Below are positions 1 to 13,400 of a stretch of DNA of 64,000 nt, in pieces; positions within the stretch are counted from its first letter, which is position 1; each line of letters starts with the position of its first letter. The translations under genes were made by a program, and so were the position numbers. Source of the stretch: Thunnus maccoyii (Eukaryota; Chordata; Actinopteri; Scombriformes; Scombridae); the NCBI RefSeq assembly GCF_910596095.1, contig NC_056536.1, positions 15,704,791 through 15,768,790 on the forward strand, read 5' to 3'. The notes under the pieces are model-generated. The model was given only the letters and a program-made list of their open reading frames with translations. It made no database searches and had not been told where the DNA came from.

Positions 1-2208
1 TGACTTCATGTGAGGGAGGAACAGATTGATAAGAGCCTTTAGCTAAAATCTGCATTAACTGTTTTTTTCTCTTTTTCTGGCCAATTGCGGGGCACCAGAA
101 ATAAGCTGTAAACACAACACTGACATATTGTCACCTTTTACATAAGTTGGTGAACTTAGCAAACAGTTGCATATTTACACATCCAGCACATACGGAGCAC
201 CATTAGCATTAATTTGGAGTCTAATATGTACGGTGTATGTAATGTTCACTCTCCTTTTAGCTGCAAAATGCTCCTCTTTCATCACTGGCTAGTCGCTAAC
301 TCTGCCTGTCTGAAATAGCAGCCTGTTTCTGTTTGAGACTAAGCTGATAAGAGCGCTGATAGTCAATCAAAACAGTCGGAAAAGCAAAACAATGAACTGT
401 AAGACACTAAAAAGCTCCTTAGGGCTGGGGGAAACTGCAGAATCGGTTGACAATCTTTTGTGGGTTCATCTACTCAGAGGCGATCCCTCTCACATGCATG
501 TATGTGATCCATTGTTAACATAAAAAAGGATTAAAGTGTCTTTAAAATGACTGAGTCACTAGGAATTTGTACGTTCCTACATGCTCAGTTGTCACATTTG
601 CACTAGAAGTCATCCATCAAGCTGTAAAATTACTTAAAATAATAATATCACAGCATATGTCTATTTCATTAATCTATTGGATGCAAAACTACAGTAGGTC
701 TTAAATAGCATAATCTACTGAGAGCACATTAGTCTTATACATTGATTTAAGTTTAAGTTTTTTGCTTAAGTGTGTGGCACTGTATGCACAGTCCAATTGG
801 CCTATACACTGTATAGACAAATCAAGATACAGGCGGGGTTTTTTTTCTTTTAACACTATCTTTTCAGCCATCAGTGTATTCACTGTTCCTGCCAGAGATG
901 TGTTTCTCAAGAAAGCAAAAGAAAATATCTTCATCTTACACAAGAGATTGTCACCCACTTAGGAGAATATTAAATGTTGTGGTCAGAGCTCCGAGTCCTA
1001 CAAGAGACTAAACAGAATGAGTTTACATTCTGATACAAAGCTTTTATGTCAGTGGCATTAAACATAGTTTAATTACTAATCTACAGATGCCCTAATTTGG
1101 CAATATGCAAAAATGTCGAGCTTACAGTGCAGCAAAGATACTCACAATCTTCAGGTTGTCTTTTAAATGAGTTCGGTCCATACTAATTAAAATACAGAAT
1201 AAGGCCATGGGAGCCACTGTCTCTAGTGGTGAGTTGTGATAAGGTTTTTATCAGTCCAAGTAGGGAAAAAAAGCCCCATTCTCACCACCAGCTGGCATGG
1301 AGGCTGGATAAACACCAGCTTTAAGTGCATGTTGTCTTTCTCTCCCATGAGTGGCTGTCGTCCTGCAGCTACGAGCCTCCTGCACGCTGCTTCTAAAAGG
1401 TTAAAACCTGCTGTTCCCTCCAGCTGCTTGTTTCATACCCCTGTTCATCTCCTCTGTAGTGGATCCGTGCTGCTGGACCACTCAGGGACTCCAGTGGAGA
1501 AGAGTTAAGGGATTACAAAACCCTTTTATCAGCACATACACACCTCCTTCCTGCAACGTTTTCTCCCCTAGTGCCACTTGCTACACCACTGTTGTGCGAT
1601 TAAGACCCTGAAGAAGAGATGAGAGTTCACAGCCATGCTGCTTTAGTCTCTTATTTACATTATTATTACATTCATATTCTTCAGCCACTCTCAGTTTAAA
1701 CATAAACACAGTAATACAGTAGTAAGATGAACCTGCTCTAGTGAATGTATAAACCTTCATCCTATAGCAAGACACGTGATTCTGGTTATAACATTTGATA
1801 ATCTGGTACTGACTAACCACAATAACTTAAATTGCACATTTTGTAATGTTCACACCGACTGTTTCACCATAATGAACAAAACAGTAAAAGCTTAATGTCT
1901 TCAGTCTGTTACTAAGATAGACACAAAGTCACTGTCAAAATACTTCTATTATTGCAAGTAAATTGATACCCTTTTTGCCTTTTTCCCCTCTTGGACCAAC
2001 ATTTCAGTATATCCACTCCTCCTGAGTAAAGATAAATGACCTTCCAGTGTTTAATATGTGTGATCCAAGTCACCTCAGTCACTACAGCATCCGAGCTTTT
2101 TGTAGCAACTCGTGCCTCCTCATTAGAATACATTCAAAATGAGGAGAGAACCAATGCTTGTGCAATGATTATTACTTTGCCAGCCACCTATCAGCTCTAC
2201 TCCTCAGC
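1..2208. other. adora1 downstream flank, possible 3' UTR
   Basis: No convincing coding sequence. The part next to the adora1 stop codon must contain its 3' UTR. No AATAAA is seen on the minus strand, and the end of the transcript cannot be placed with confidence. Short open frames here resemble no known protein. Confidence 0.5.
2051..2056 (-). terminator. Possible adora1 poly(A) signal (ATTAAA)
   Basis: An ATTAAA hexamer on the minus strand about 150 nt after the stop codon. The sequence after it is only weakly U/GU-rich and the variant is less used than AATAAA, so this is a candidate only. Confidence 0.25.
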
Positions 2209-5200
2209 TTAGACTGCGTTATGCTCCAGTAAGGGTGGATGTTCTTTAGGTTGTTGCGGTGGTTCGGTCCTCTGGTCCTGCTGCTGCTCAGGTGGAGGTG
2301 GCTCCTGTTGTGGGGGGTCAGACTTTAAGGTTTCCATGTGAGGAGACTTAGGGGACTGAGGGGACTGAGGGGACTGAGGGGGCTGAGGGGGCTGAGGGGG
2401 CTGAGGGGGCTGCGGTGGCGTCTCCTGCTTTGGCTCTGGATTCGGCATCTCTTTCCTGTCGCTGGGCTGAATCTCCAGAGCTGGTGTGTCCTTGCAGCAA
2501 AAGTATTGCTGCCAGATTTTCTGGAAAGCTGTGCGGAACTTCTTAATGCGGAAAGCGTAGACAATTGGGTTGACAGCAGAGTTACCGTGGGTGAGCAGGA
2601 TGGCGATGTAGATGAGGACTATGGGCTTCTTGCACTCTGGACAGAACAGTGTGATGCAGTTGATGATATGAAGAGGCAGCCAGCTGATGGCAAAGAGAAA
2701 AAGAACCAGAGCCAGAGATTTGGCAAGATTCAGCTCCTTGTCATAGTATTTGTTGGGGTCTGTGTGACTGGTGGTGAACTTTTTACTGTTAAGTTGCTTG
2801 TGGATCATGTAGAAGATCTCTGCATAGATGACCAGCATGAGCAACAGCGGTGGCAGCACCCAGCCAAAAAAATTGAAATAGACCATGTAGTCCATGCTGA
2901 TGACATTTTCGAACTGGCAGGTAATAACGAGGTCAGAGCTGATGGAGCCGTTCTGCTGCAGACGCCTCAGGTTGTTCCAGCCTAACATGGGAGTGAACCC
3001 CACAATGAAAGCCACCGTCCAGCATATCACCACCGCCAGTCCTGCTCTCCGAGGGGTCACCACCCGCTTGTACCTGCAGGAGAAAACAACAGTATCATGT
3101 CAGCACTTTTGCTCAAGGCGCTGTCAAGACTTACATGCTTTCTTTTTTGCTTCATTTTTCATTTTGGCAGTGTCCTCGGGCTGACAAAAGGTGTGATATA
3201 CAAGGAAGAGTTATCATTTAAACCAAAATACCCCTGGAGACTTTACACACTGCTACTTCCAGCACATATTTCCACTTGAACAAGACAGTCTCTGCAAACC
3301 CTTATCAATGGACCTTTCCCTTTAGAGTTCTGCTGCTTTTCATGCTTCTTTAGTTTAGGGCAAAACTGAATTATAGTTCTTACAAATGGCTCAATATTAC
3401 GCACTAATTTATTACAGCAGTACAGTGGACACAAGCTGCAGTACTTGGCATGTTACAACAGGATTTACAGGTTTGGCTTTTCATTGTTTGTAGTGTTAAA
3501 AAGCAGGAGGTTGAAGAAAATGAAAGACGCAGAGGTTCTAAAATCTTATCGCTGCTGGGCTGCTGTCCTGTGACCAAGAAATGACTAAGAGACTCGGCAG
3601 GAGACTGGAGGCAGATATGAAAACAGTTATCTGATCCAGCTCATGTTGCAAAGTGTGTAGAGCTGCAATTGATCCCTTTTGGATTACTAATGCTTGCTAT
3701 TTACAATGTCTGATTCTGTAATTGTAAGGGAAATGTTGACATCACAATAACCTGACCTTTGCTGAAGTGTGGCCTGAAGCAAAACAAAATGCTGCAATTT
3801 AGCCCGGCTGTCACAGGGGCCATGTGTTGGATTAGTATTGATTAGGGATGTGTGTGTTAAGGTGGGTCTGTGTCTGAAGCAAGAGGATCATTATTCACAC
3901 ACTAAGCCTCAGAGCTGGTCAGCTTGGCAGAGATCAGATAGTGATCTAACAACAGGGAGTGTGGGAGAGAAGAGAAAAATCAGCACTTCGTTACATTATT
4001 GTCTACAAAAAACACAATGTTAGGTTCATCATAAAATGAAGAAATGACAAATATTGAATGATGCTGTATTTTTGTTTTGATCTGTTCTGCAACTCCCTAA
4101 TTTCTGATTTTCAAATGAGCAAGGTCTCACCGTAAACCTGCCTCCTAAAACTTAAGTTTATATACAACTCATTTGCCACAGATAATACATTTTGGAGGAA
4201 ATATAAAGCCATGACAGGGTTGCTCACTGATGTACTGATGTAGAAGTTGTTGTGGCATTCACAACTATTAACCTTGGTAGCTTTATACAAATAAAGACTG
4301 AGAAAAGCTAAAATACATGATAACCTGCTGGAAGACGTGGTGGAGTTTTAGGCAGGAGATTAAAGTCTGAGGCTATCACAGACAATAAATTCCCCTCTTC
4401 TGCTAAGCTTATCTTTTCTGCCTTTCAGCGCCACTGCTCAGTCTTTTGTGTCAGTCTGGCAATGATAAGCCACTGATGGTCCTGTGTATTAAATACAATA
4501 AGGGAGATTGAACATCATTGACAGCAAAACTGACCTCTTTCAGTGCCCTCCAGAAACACTGAGAAAGAGATTCTCCTGCACACAACCCAACCCCAAAAAG
4601 TCTGTGACTGAACTACACTTCCACACATGTTAGAGATCCTGAGGACAGACAGACTAATTAAAGCTGTTGGTTGATCAGCTACGCTCTGGTTAGCTGTCAT
4701 GTCAGCAGTGGCAAGTCTGATCCATATGCACATAAAGGGACTGGCAGGCATCCTGTGAAGTGAAACAAGACCCAAGAGGAAATCAATGCCCAGGAACACA
4801 GCTGTGATGACTTCTGGGTGTGAGAAAGCTTTCCTGGGAAATAAATCATACATCATCACCATCACCTTTTCCATGAGGCACAGGTTGTGAGAATAACTGC
4901 ATCTGCGCCTGTCATTATTGTCATGTGTGCATTGTGAAAACCTCATTACCTGGTCGGGATCTTGACCCTGAGATAGCGGTCAATTGCGATGGCCAGAAGG
5001 GCCAAGATTGAACTTTGCGTCAGCACCAGCACCGTGCACGCCACTAGCAGGCAACTGTAAAAGTGAGTTTGAAGTCCGATGCTGATAGTAATGGCCAAAG
5101 GGATGACGAGGGCTCCCACTGCAATATCCGCCAGAGCCAGGGACACGATAAAACAAAACGTGGTATCTCGCAACGATTTATTAATTTTCACCGCCCAAAC

Positions 5201-5290
5201 CACCATCACATTCCCGATTACAGACGCGAGTGCAATCACCACCTCCATCCCTATATAGAGCGACTCCGCTGATAGAAGTGCCCCGGGCAT
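2209..5290 (-). CDS. adora1: Adenosine A1-type receptor, two coding exons, complete
   Basis: Class A G-protein-coupled receptor for extracellular adenosine, a plasma-membrane protein of the Gi/o-coupled A1 type. Coding exons are 5290-4950 and 3073-2209. The donor is CAG/gtaatg, the acceptor ctgcag/GTAC, and the split codon restores an Arg just after the second intracellular loop begins. This matches the intron position known in adenosine receptors. The product is 401 aa. Visible hallmarks: N27 (TM1), D55 (TM2), C80 and C166 (extracellular disulfide), DRY at 104-106, an NGS glycosylation site at 155-157, the ligand-contact F168-E169 in loop 2, N252 in TM6, T275-H276 in TM7, NPIVY, and a Cys pair at 306-307 as likely palmitoylation sites. 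ATG 5290 is the first in-frame ATG and has a purine at -3; the N terminus then matches A1 length. The odd part is the last ~110 residues, far longer than the ~36-residue mammalian tail and made of PPQ/SPQ repeats. Teleosts often have two A1 copies; I cannot say which this is. Confidence 0.95.
2342..2413 (-). repeat. 9-bp coding minisatellite in the adora1 tail
   Basis: About eight tandem 9-bp units (plus strand GGGGGCTGA or GGGGACTGA). On the minus strand they encode PPQ units changing to SPQ units. The 9-bp length preserves the reading frame, so copy-number change would lengthen or shorten the receptor tail without a frameshift. Other open frames here, on both strands, are by-products of the repeat. 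Confidence 0.9.
3074..4949 (-). other. adora1 intron
   Basis: 1876-bp intron between the two coding exons, bounded by gt (4949-4948) and ag (3075-3074). No extra exon or recognisable repeat is seen inside. Confidence 0.85.
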
Positions 5291-5800
5291 CCTTGCAGAT
5301 GATAATGATAATGATAAGAACGAGATTGGTTTCACTAAAGCAGCCCTTTGAGAAGCCAGCAGAGCAGTTCTTGGTCTTTTTGTCACTACAGTATTGTCCA
5401 AATGCGCTGTGCGTCCATTAGTTTCACGGCGCCCACAGTCTCCTGGTTATCAGGTATAAGTTGCAAGAAAAATCCAGTTATTTTGAGAGGAACCAGCAGC
5501 ATAGCTAAGGATGAAGGGTTATTTCCTTTGAAGCAGGTGTTGTGGTCCAGCGGCTGTTGTGCGTCGCTCCCTCTCTGCGCGCTGCGCCTCCTCTTAGCTG
5601 AATACACCTGCTCCTGGAGAGAGGAGCATCGTCTCCATGCGCTCAGATTTATCCAAGAGGGCGCTTCACGTTTTTCGGTCCAGGTTTTTATTTTAACAAA
5701 GCAGGTTTTAACCAAGTAAATAAGAAGCTATCTTGTGGATGAAAGCGCGCACAGTTGCAGCTCCTGCGCAGACGGGTGCTCCCTCTCTCTCCCTCTCTCT
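5291..5800 (-). promoter_or_regulatory. adora1 5' leader and probable promoter region
   Basis: The sequence upstream of the start codon. From about 5560 to 5780 it is clearly richer in CpG and GC than its surroundings (runs such as GCGCGCTGCGCC near 5577 and GCGCGCACAG near 5744) and ends in a CT repeat near 5780-5800. This fits a 5' UTR and promoter on an AT-rich background. No TATA box is evident. Mammalian A1 genes have upstream non-coding exons; I could not identify one here. Confidence 0.4.
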
Positions 5801-8800
5801 GTATGCTTTCAGTAAGAGAGCAGTTGCTTAAAATAGCAGTGTGATATCCTTTTTGTTCCATTCAGAATTGCTGTATTTTGTTTCAGTGAAATAGATCATC
5901 TGAAATCAATACATTTACTTTGATCGGGTGCGACTGCTTCATTCTCTATGCATAAATAAATAAACGCCTCTGTAGCCTTCTGCGGGACCGTCCCGAGGAA
6001 GCCAAGCAGTGCAGAGGTGATTTGAACTCACACTTGCTCTCTATATTATTCCATGCACGCCTTCCATCCCACGCCCTTTCAGATGCGAATGGACTTTGCT
6101 CGCTCTCCCATTGTTCTGACAAGAGGTGAAGCAATGAACTGCCACAGCTGACAAAAGAATAACACCGATAAAGCTACTGAAAATGTCAGTGATCATTGCA
6201 GCATTAGCATATACAATTCCCTACTGATAAAGCATTGAGTAAACAGTGGCACAATTATGGAAACATACAATATCAAGTGCCTCTTTTATTTTTCTCTTTT
6301 TTCTGCTGACTTTAGATGTTTACCCACATGCAGCTCATTTAATACACCTCATTTAATTCAACACTTCAGAGAAGCATAGATCTGTAATACAAATAGATAT
6401 CCAGGTCACTCTAAATATATCCCTGTGCTTCAGACTTCAAAGACCCCCGCTCTGTGCCTGAGGCCAGCCCTCCAAACTAATGGGAAATATATATTTAAGA
6501 AAAGACCAGAAACCTTATGACTGGTTTATTTCTATTGATTGACCTCTTTAAAAATCTTTTTTGGCTTTCTAAGAGGTTTGTGAAAAGGATATTTCCGTCT
6601 TGTGAGCAACCACACAACCTGTCCTGTCGCTTTCTGAGAAACACACAATGAACCTTGAGCTGCCATGCATTGCAAACATATATAGGGGTGAACTATATAG
6701 CACTGGTATCTTATGCTCTCTCACTGTGGTTCAAAGGTCAATAGCAGACAGCTGTGTGAACTCTGACCATGACAGTATCACTATTTTCCCAACCAGGCAA
6801 GGGATGACTGTTTAGACTGTATGTTAGAGGGTCCCATATGGTGCACTGTCCTCACTCACTGTAACTTATGTAATATGGAAGGACAGGGGGGGAAGTCCTG
6901 CGTTTCAGCTTGTGATTCAGACTTAAACAAAAACAGAAGGCAAAGCAGGGTAATACTGTGGTGAGACTGTGTGTGATGGCAGCCAACAGTCAGCAGGAGC
7001 TCCGCTAAAGACAGTTTGCATCAGCGACATGGTCAGAATCATCAGCGTGGGGTATAGAGGTCGGCCAATATGCACTGTGAAAGGAAGCAGCCATATGGTC
7101 CTCTCGCGGTGATTGGCACCCGACCCACTTGTGACATTTTTAATGAGCATGAGGGTGGGGGCAGTGCATGAGAAATCAATCATTACAGACCTAACACACT
7201 TAAGGCAAAATGGCTGACAATCAAGAGAGATTCTGAGTGTTTTATGAATTAATGAAGGAAGGAAATCAAGGAAGGAAGCATTTATTTCTTTGCATGCAAA
7301 GTAATGGGTTGCGCTTTTTCAACTAACTATCAGTTTCACTGGAAACAGACCTGTATGGATGCTGTTTTAGTATATCAAGCCTCAGTGGAGAGTAGCAAGA
7401 GATCCAGAAAGAGGCTTACGGCATCGTTTTAGGCTGTTGTTTTCTCATTGTGTGTCTCCGTTGAGCAGCTTAGAGACTCAGAGCAGGAAACACAGTGATG
7501 CTCAACATGCTAAATGAAGACTTCGTAATGCTGTTTGTGCTTGTTGACATGTTTTCACTGAGGACATCACAACAACCATAAAACTATAAAACATTCTTTG
7601 CATATTATACTGACTCCCTAAAATAGCTTGACTTTTTTTACTGTCGAGGCCTTCTGGGATGAATTTCAACAACCCTGAAGTACCTCCGTGACAGACAATT
7701 CAGTTAAACTTACTGCCATGTCCACAGAGTCTGGAAATGAGGAGATGCTCCAGTAAGTATTTGTCAGATTTTGCCATTTGGGGATGTGCGACCAGTGAAG
7801 TGCAGTGTGCTTCAGTTTTATGACACGGATTCTACAATTTAGACTTTTCTGACTGAATCAAAGATGTCTTAGCAGCTACAAAAGTCCACATTTTTAGACA
7901 TGGACTCCCAGTTCTGAGTCTTTGGGTTGGTGAAAAGGAAGCTGTTCAGCTGTGAGGTTGACTGCTTTCGATAAAATGTGGATCATCCCAATAGATGACA
8001 GAAATATCCACTAATGGGCGCAGGCACAGTGGGATGCCCTCACAGCTTGTACAGTAGATAAACCTTTTTGTTGTGACATAGCACATTGTCAGTTTTAACG
8101 TTATTAAAACTGACAAAGACTTGAGACCTCATCCTATTAGCCAGAACTTACTCCACAAAAACAGTTCAGCCATTTCAAACAAGACTGAGGGCGTCGAGGA
8201 ATAGAATTGCAGTATTATTACAAGGGACACTCCAGGAATAACAACATAAGCTAGACAGTCTTGGCTCTGTCACTCAGAAAACCTTCAATGAAAATCTCAA
8301 ATAGGAGGCAATATGAGAGCACTCAAGCACTCGCATGTATCCTCTGGACAATCAAACAAGCACCCGAACAGCCTGTACACTATTACAGCCACTGGGAATG
8401 GATGTGTGTACTTCTCATGGAAATTCTCCATGAAGTGGTGCATCACAGAAAAAAAAAAGAAAAGCAGATATGTACTCAAGCGTACTAATTTCTTCTACAC
8501 AAGCTCTCTGCTTTCACACAAACACAGCCATTTACCCAGCTCGTTTTCTCTGCATAATGAATTACATTGTCATAAAAGTAATATTGATGTTGTTGTCAGA
8601 GGTCATAATAAATAGTTGCACATGAGAGAGTGAGAACATTTCCAGAAGGCAGAAATTATTGCCTAAAAGATAATAGATTTCATAGCATGGAACAGGTCAC
8701 TTTATGGATAGAAATACTGCAAATTTTAAGCAGGACTGATGTTTTTTTGTGTGTTAAACTTCACAAAAATACACTCAAGCTGGTTGGCAGCATTGTAGTA

Positions 8801-9447
8801 GCTCATTATATACGGTGTATCACAATCATATATGTGGAAAGTACTTCAGAGTATTTGGTTTTCAGCTTACTCTCATTGTTTGGCATAAGAGCCCTCCTCA
8901 GTGCTGCCAGCTGGCTGCTCCACATCATCTTACCTGCTCCTGACCCACAGAGAGTCTGAGAAATGAACCACCACGCCCACCTGAAGCTTGAGCTGACAGG
9001 GTGAAAATGAAAAATGTCAACAGCTAGCCCAACAGCTGAGTGTCTGATATTCCATGAAAAGCCATCCAGATCAAAACTGGGATATTTTGATGCGTGAGTT
9101 TTCCCATTTGGCCTGCTGAGGAGGTTTTGTCAAATAACATACTGTGCTCAGGACCGTAGCCATGATTTTAAAAATATTTTGGTCATGAATCCAAACTCAC
9201 CTAGTGAAAAACAAGTCTGAAAAAGGCTCTGATAAGACTACTGAAATTATTTCACATTTATTATTTATTTAACAATTCAGTTATATTTTTTGTAAATAAT
9301 ATCTCCCTACATGGTGGTCTAAGTCCTGTTAATCATTTGTGATATGATGTTGGTGGAAAATACCCTTATTTCATTTAAAGTTAGCTTTATTTTTTGCCAA
9401 AAACAGACACATTTTAAATATACTGAGTCCAAAAATCTATATCAGCC
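5801..9447. other. Intergenic, nothing recognised
   Basis: AT-rich sequence with no exon-like open frame, RNA gene or repeat that I recognise, apart from the small hairpin at 8086-8116 listed separately. Confidence 0.5.
8086..8116. other. Perfect 13-bp inverted repeat (hairpin)
   Basis: Arms TTGTCAGTTTTAA and TTAAAACTGACAA flank the 5-nt loop CGTTA. Pairing is perfect over 13 bp. No coding or known regulatory context. Confidence 0.75.
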
Positions 9448-9760
9448 TTAAAAATATGCTATGCAGGATTTGCCTGTTGGTGTTTGTACACACAGCATTC
9501 AAAGATCAACGAGCCAGAGAGACAGAGCAGCGGTGGTTGAGCGAACTAGAGAGTGAATGAAGAGAGCAAGTGGTGCTGCCAAGAACAAAGTGCCGTGAAT
9601 CAGATAAATAAAACATTATTTTCTGACTGTTTCACAGCGGTTATGTTCTAAAGCACAAATAAACACGCCCACACCTCTGCACAACCCTGCAGGAAGGTGC
9701 CGCATTGCTGGATTTGGTGTGAATTATTTTTTAGGAAAATCCTGTATAGTATACCTTTAA
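9448..9760. mobile_element. TTAA-flanked MITE
   Basis: About 313 bp. The ends are imperfect inverted repeats: TATGCTATGCAGGATTTGCC on the left against TATACTATACAGGATTTTCC read inward from the right, with TTAA at both outer edges (9448-9451 and 9757-9760). Internal sequence (GCGGTGGTTGAGCGAACTAG) matches a non-autonomous element I recognise as common in percomorph fish. There is no coding capacity. TTAA target sites suggest piggyBac-type mobilisation, which is inference. Confidence 0.7.
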
Positions 9761-9895
9761 AGCCATTAAATTGTGGGTAGCTGTAGGCCAAGACATTGGT
9801 CCTCCTCGTAAAAAACCCCGTAACCCTCAGAATAATGACGACATGATCTTGGTGTCCTCATTGCTGACCACAGCCCTGTTTAATGACATTAAACC

Positions 9896-10480
9896 TAAAG
9901 GAATAGTTTGACAATTTGGGAAATAGACTTTTTCGCCTACTCGCTCATCAGGTTTTTATATTAAATATAGAGCTGGAGCCAGGAAGCGATTAGCTTAGCT
10001 TATCATAAAGACTAAGGGCAGGACTGTTCAGCCAAGTTCAAAAGTTCACCTAACAGCACTCTAAAGTTCACAGATTAATGTGTTTCACGTTTGTTTAACC
10101 AAAAAGAAAAGTAAAAACAATAATTTGTAGTTTTACAAGAAGTGATAGTTTTTAGAAAATAAACATCTAAAAACCAATCATGTGTAACTAAGTCATTCAA
10201 ACTTAATCATTTAGCAGTGTTTTCTGATCAAGTTAATGTTTTGATAGTTTCATATAACATAAGCCTATGTGAAGCTAGGCTGCAGCTGGTTTGCTATCTT
10301 AACTCAGACTGGACTGAGACAGGAGGAAACAGCTTGACTGGCTCTGCCTACCAGGACCTCTAAAGCTCACTAACTAACACATATGTTGACAAGGCATGGT
10401 TTTAAAACATGTAATCTAAGTTAAATTAACCAGCTGCTGGCGGGAGCTTCATATTTACCCTACAGATAAGATATGTTGCT
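9896..10480. mobile_element. Fold-back MITE-like repeat
   Basis: Starts with AAAGGAATAGTTTGACAATT and contains AGCGATTAGCTTAGCTTATC. The right half (10430-10475) carries the diverged inverted counterpart, AACCAGCTGCTGGCGGGAGC. This is the layout of an abundant percomorph repeat whose two halves can fold back. The right boundary is uncertain because the copy is degraded. Confidence 0.65.
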
Positions 10481-13400
10481 TTTAGGTGATTTTTTTCTCC
10501 TTTTGGTGGTTGCCTTATAGCTGGGGCATAATAGGAAATTCCCCAGTGTGTTTTTTTGTTTCTGTATGTGTTTGTATGTGTGCTAAAGAGTGAAGAGGTG
10601 GTCCACTCAAACAGAAAAGCAAACTCAAACCACAGGCTCCCTAATGCAGCTCTGTGGGGAGGGTGCCTCCACGTCATCCAACACCAGCCCCAAATAAGAT
10701 TACTCTGCAGAAAATACTGAGCCTCTCAAATGTTCCACTGTATCTCCCTGAGCTCTTCACTCCATCCGGCTACACACAGGAAAAAAAACAGACAGCATAG
10801 AGTGCTTCTCAGAGTTCCCCTCAAAATATCAAGGTTATATTTGTAATTTACACCTTGCATGTTGACATTTTTTAATATTCAGTCAACACCGCCCTTCCTG
10901 CTCACTGATGAGAAGTTGATTTGGGTGAGAACATTTCAGCTGCTCTCACAGTTACTGTTAAACACTCTTGAGCAGCCCACAGACTAATCATAGAATTAAG
11001 CCCACATACAAAGCTATTTGTGGACAAATGTGTTAAAAAAAAAAAAAAGTATGTGTTGAACCCACATCCTGCTTTAATGAAGTGTTGTGCTGATCAGTGC
11101 TATTTTTGATAGAACTTACATTGTGCACCATGGGCTCAGTATAACCGATGCTAACAATGTAGAAAAGATTTATGATTCGTGTCAATTTCTCCCCGCACAT
11201 ATGGAAAGGCCTCTGGATAATGAGAGGGAATATACAATGTTTACCAACATGTGCTTCTATTACAGCTGCATAACAATAATTGGAAGCACTTTGACAGCAG
11301 CATGTACAATAAAATCCCTCCCATGATCTCAGCTTGTGCATTAAATATTGATGCTCTATATAATATCAGCGGTTGATTGCAAAATCTTTATTTGTTAACA
11401 AAGGTTATAATTAGAGGAATACAATATGTAATGGTATATCCTGCATATGTGCTTATTACTGCGTAAATAAGTCTCAGGATATACAATTAGTTTACTCCGT
11501 ATTCAGAGGAAGTAAGAGGAATAAAGCCAAACCTGAATAATTATGACTTTTAAATTACAAGTCAGCACTTCCCTTTGAAATCAGACGCTTGCTCTAGTTT
11601 GCCTCAACAGCACTGAGCTCTCTCTCTCAGTTCAGCATATAAAGGCAACACAGAGGAAACTGGTGGAGAATCAGTGAAAGGAAGAGAGAATATAATTAGA
11701 TAGAGGAGTAGGAGAGTGGCTTTGCACCGGGACTAGATAGATGAGAGAGGAGATGAAAGGAAATGAAGGGAGAGGTGGAAAAATGTGTGGGTTAATGACA
11801 AATCTCTGAATGTAATATGTTTAAGAGGTGTGGTCGATCTCCAATCAAAGGACTTGATTTTGCCTCTTGTGCATTTATTGCCCCAGAATGCGTCTTTTAA
11901 GTTGCAGCTGTTGTCAACCGAGTTTGCTGTGACGTTCCTTTGAAAAGGCGCTTTGGAAAAGCAGATCCTGTCGAGTAAAAGAAAAGTGGGTCAAACGTGT
12001 AGTTTTGGTTCGCTGCGGGAGAGGACGTTGTGCTCCAGCCTCAGCTTCTTTGATGTCGGCTGTCAGGAGCCAGTGTTGTAAAAGAAAGAATTAATAATCA
12101 AGCCTAATTCTATAGCAAGATACACTGAGAAGCCTTAATATTCAGTGTGCACAGACTGCATTGTTTGAATTTTGGCTGCTCTTTCCCATCATTACACCAC
12201 AGAATGAAATAGGGTAGGGACTGTGGTGTTGGTCTATCATGCACAACGATTCGGATGCCACTAATCAGACTGTGACAGACTTTGGGGAATGATGCATCAT
12301 ACACAAACAAATTCTAGATGCTGCTGATTAGATGGCAGAAGGCATTTCCTCTCCTAATTTATTCTGAAACGTGTGGGCCTCAATGTTTGTCTAATTGTCT
12401 ATGACTTATGTCATCCATAATAAAATAGATGTTGCTAACTTGATTTTTGCTTGATTTTGGACTCATTGCCAAATTCTATTAATTCCCAAAACTGTATTTA
12501 TTAGCCGGACGCAGGCACAGCCATGTTTGTTTCATGAACTCATAATAAGATAATGTGTTTGTGCTGTCTCTGTAAATTAAAGAGTACGGTCTTGACCTGC
12601 TCTATGTGAGAAGTGCCCTGAGATGACTTTTGTTGTGATTTGATCCTATATAAATACAAATTAATTGATTATTTGATTGATTGGTTTGTAGTCCATCCAT
12701 TTGTTTTTCTGAGGAGAAAACATATTGTATCTCCAGAACAACAACTACTTCCTGTATGTAAATATGAAAACGTGACCTTTTGCTTAGCACCTCAATAAGG
12801 TCAAACTCCATTCTTTTAACTATATATTCTGACCAGTTAGTCTATTGATTTTAGTGACCTCATGGCCTCCTAGTGCTAAAATCTCTCTATTGTTGAATGA
12901 CTATCGTGTCAATACCAGGTACACTGCTTTTTCTTGGCTTTGCGCATCAATATCTCGCATTGATTCTTCTTTCCTCCTCTCTATACCACATACAGTCAAG
13001 AAACACGATGCAACATATTTTAGAGTTATGATCCCACCACAACTCTGTATCTCTGTGTGCATAGAGGGGACATGGGTGTCATCTAATGTCATCTAATTGT
13101 TCTTTATCTGTCACAGGAAGGTGTATTGATCAGTCTCTGTAAACCCACCTACCATAAGCCCACCACCACTAACACTTAGGGATTTGCTGTTGTATAGTAG
13201 ACCACCCTTTGGGCCAACATCTGCTCCTCCCACAGAATAAATGAGGCAGGATACTTTTGCTTCACTGGATGTTTGCTGCATTCACATCACATGCCAGACC
13301 TGCACGGATTGCTGCAGCATATTTCCTGTTCACCAACTCTCAGTCGTAAGAATCCCCCCACCCCTACCCCACCCTCGACTAAAACGTGGAGAGGTAGATA

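Noticed and set aside
2338..2985. A 215-codon plus-strand open frame opposite adora1 with an Arg-Leu-Arg-Gly repeat
   Set aside because: It is the antisense of the adora1 coding exon. The repeat is the 9-bp minisatellite read backwards, and no domain is recognisable.
5291..5401. An N-terminal extension of adora1 upstream of ATG 5290
   Set aside because: The extended frame begins only at a non-ATG codon, and the 37 extra residues do not resemble the A1 N terminus. ATG 5290 gives the expected length.
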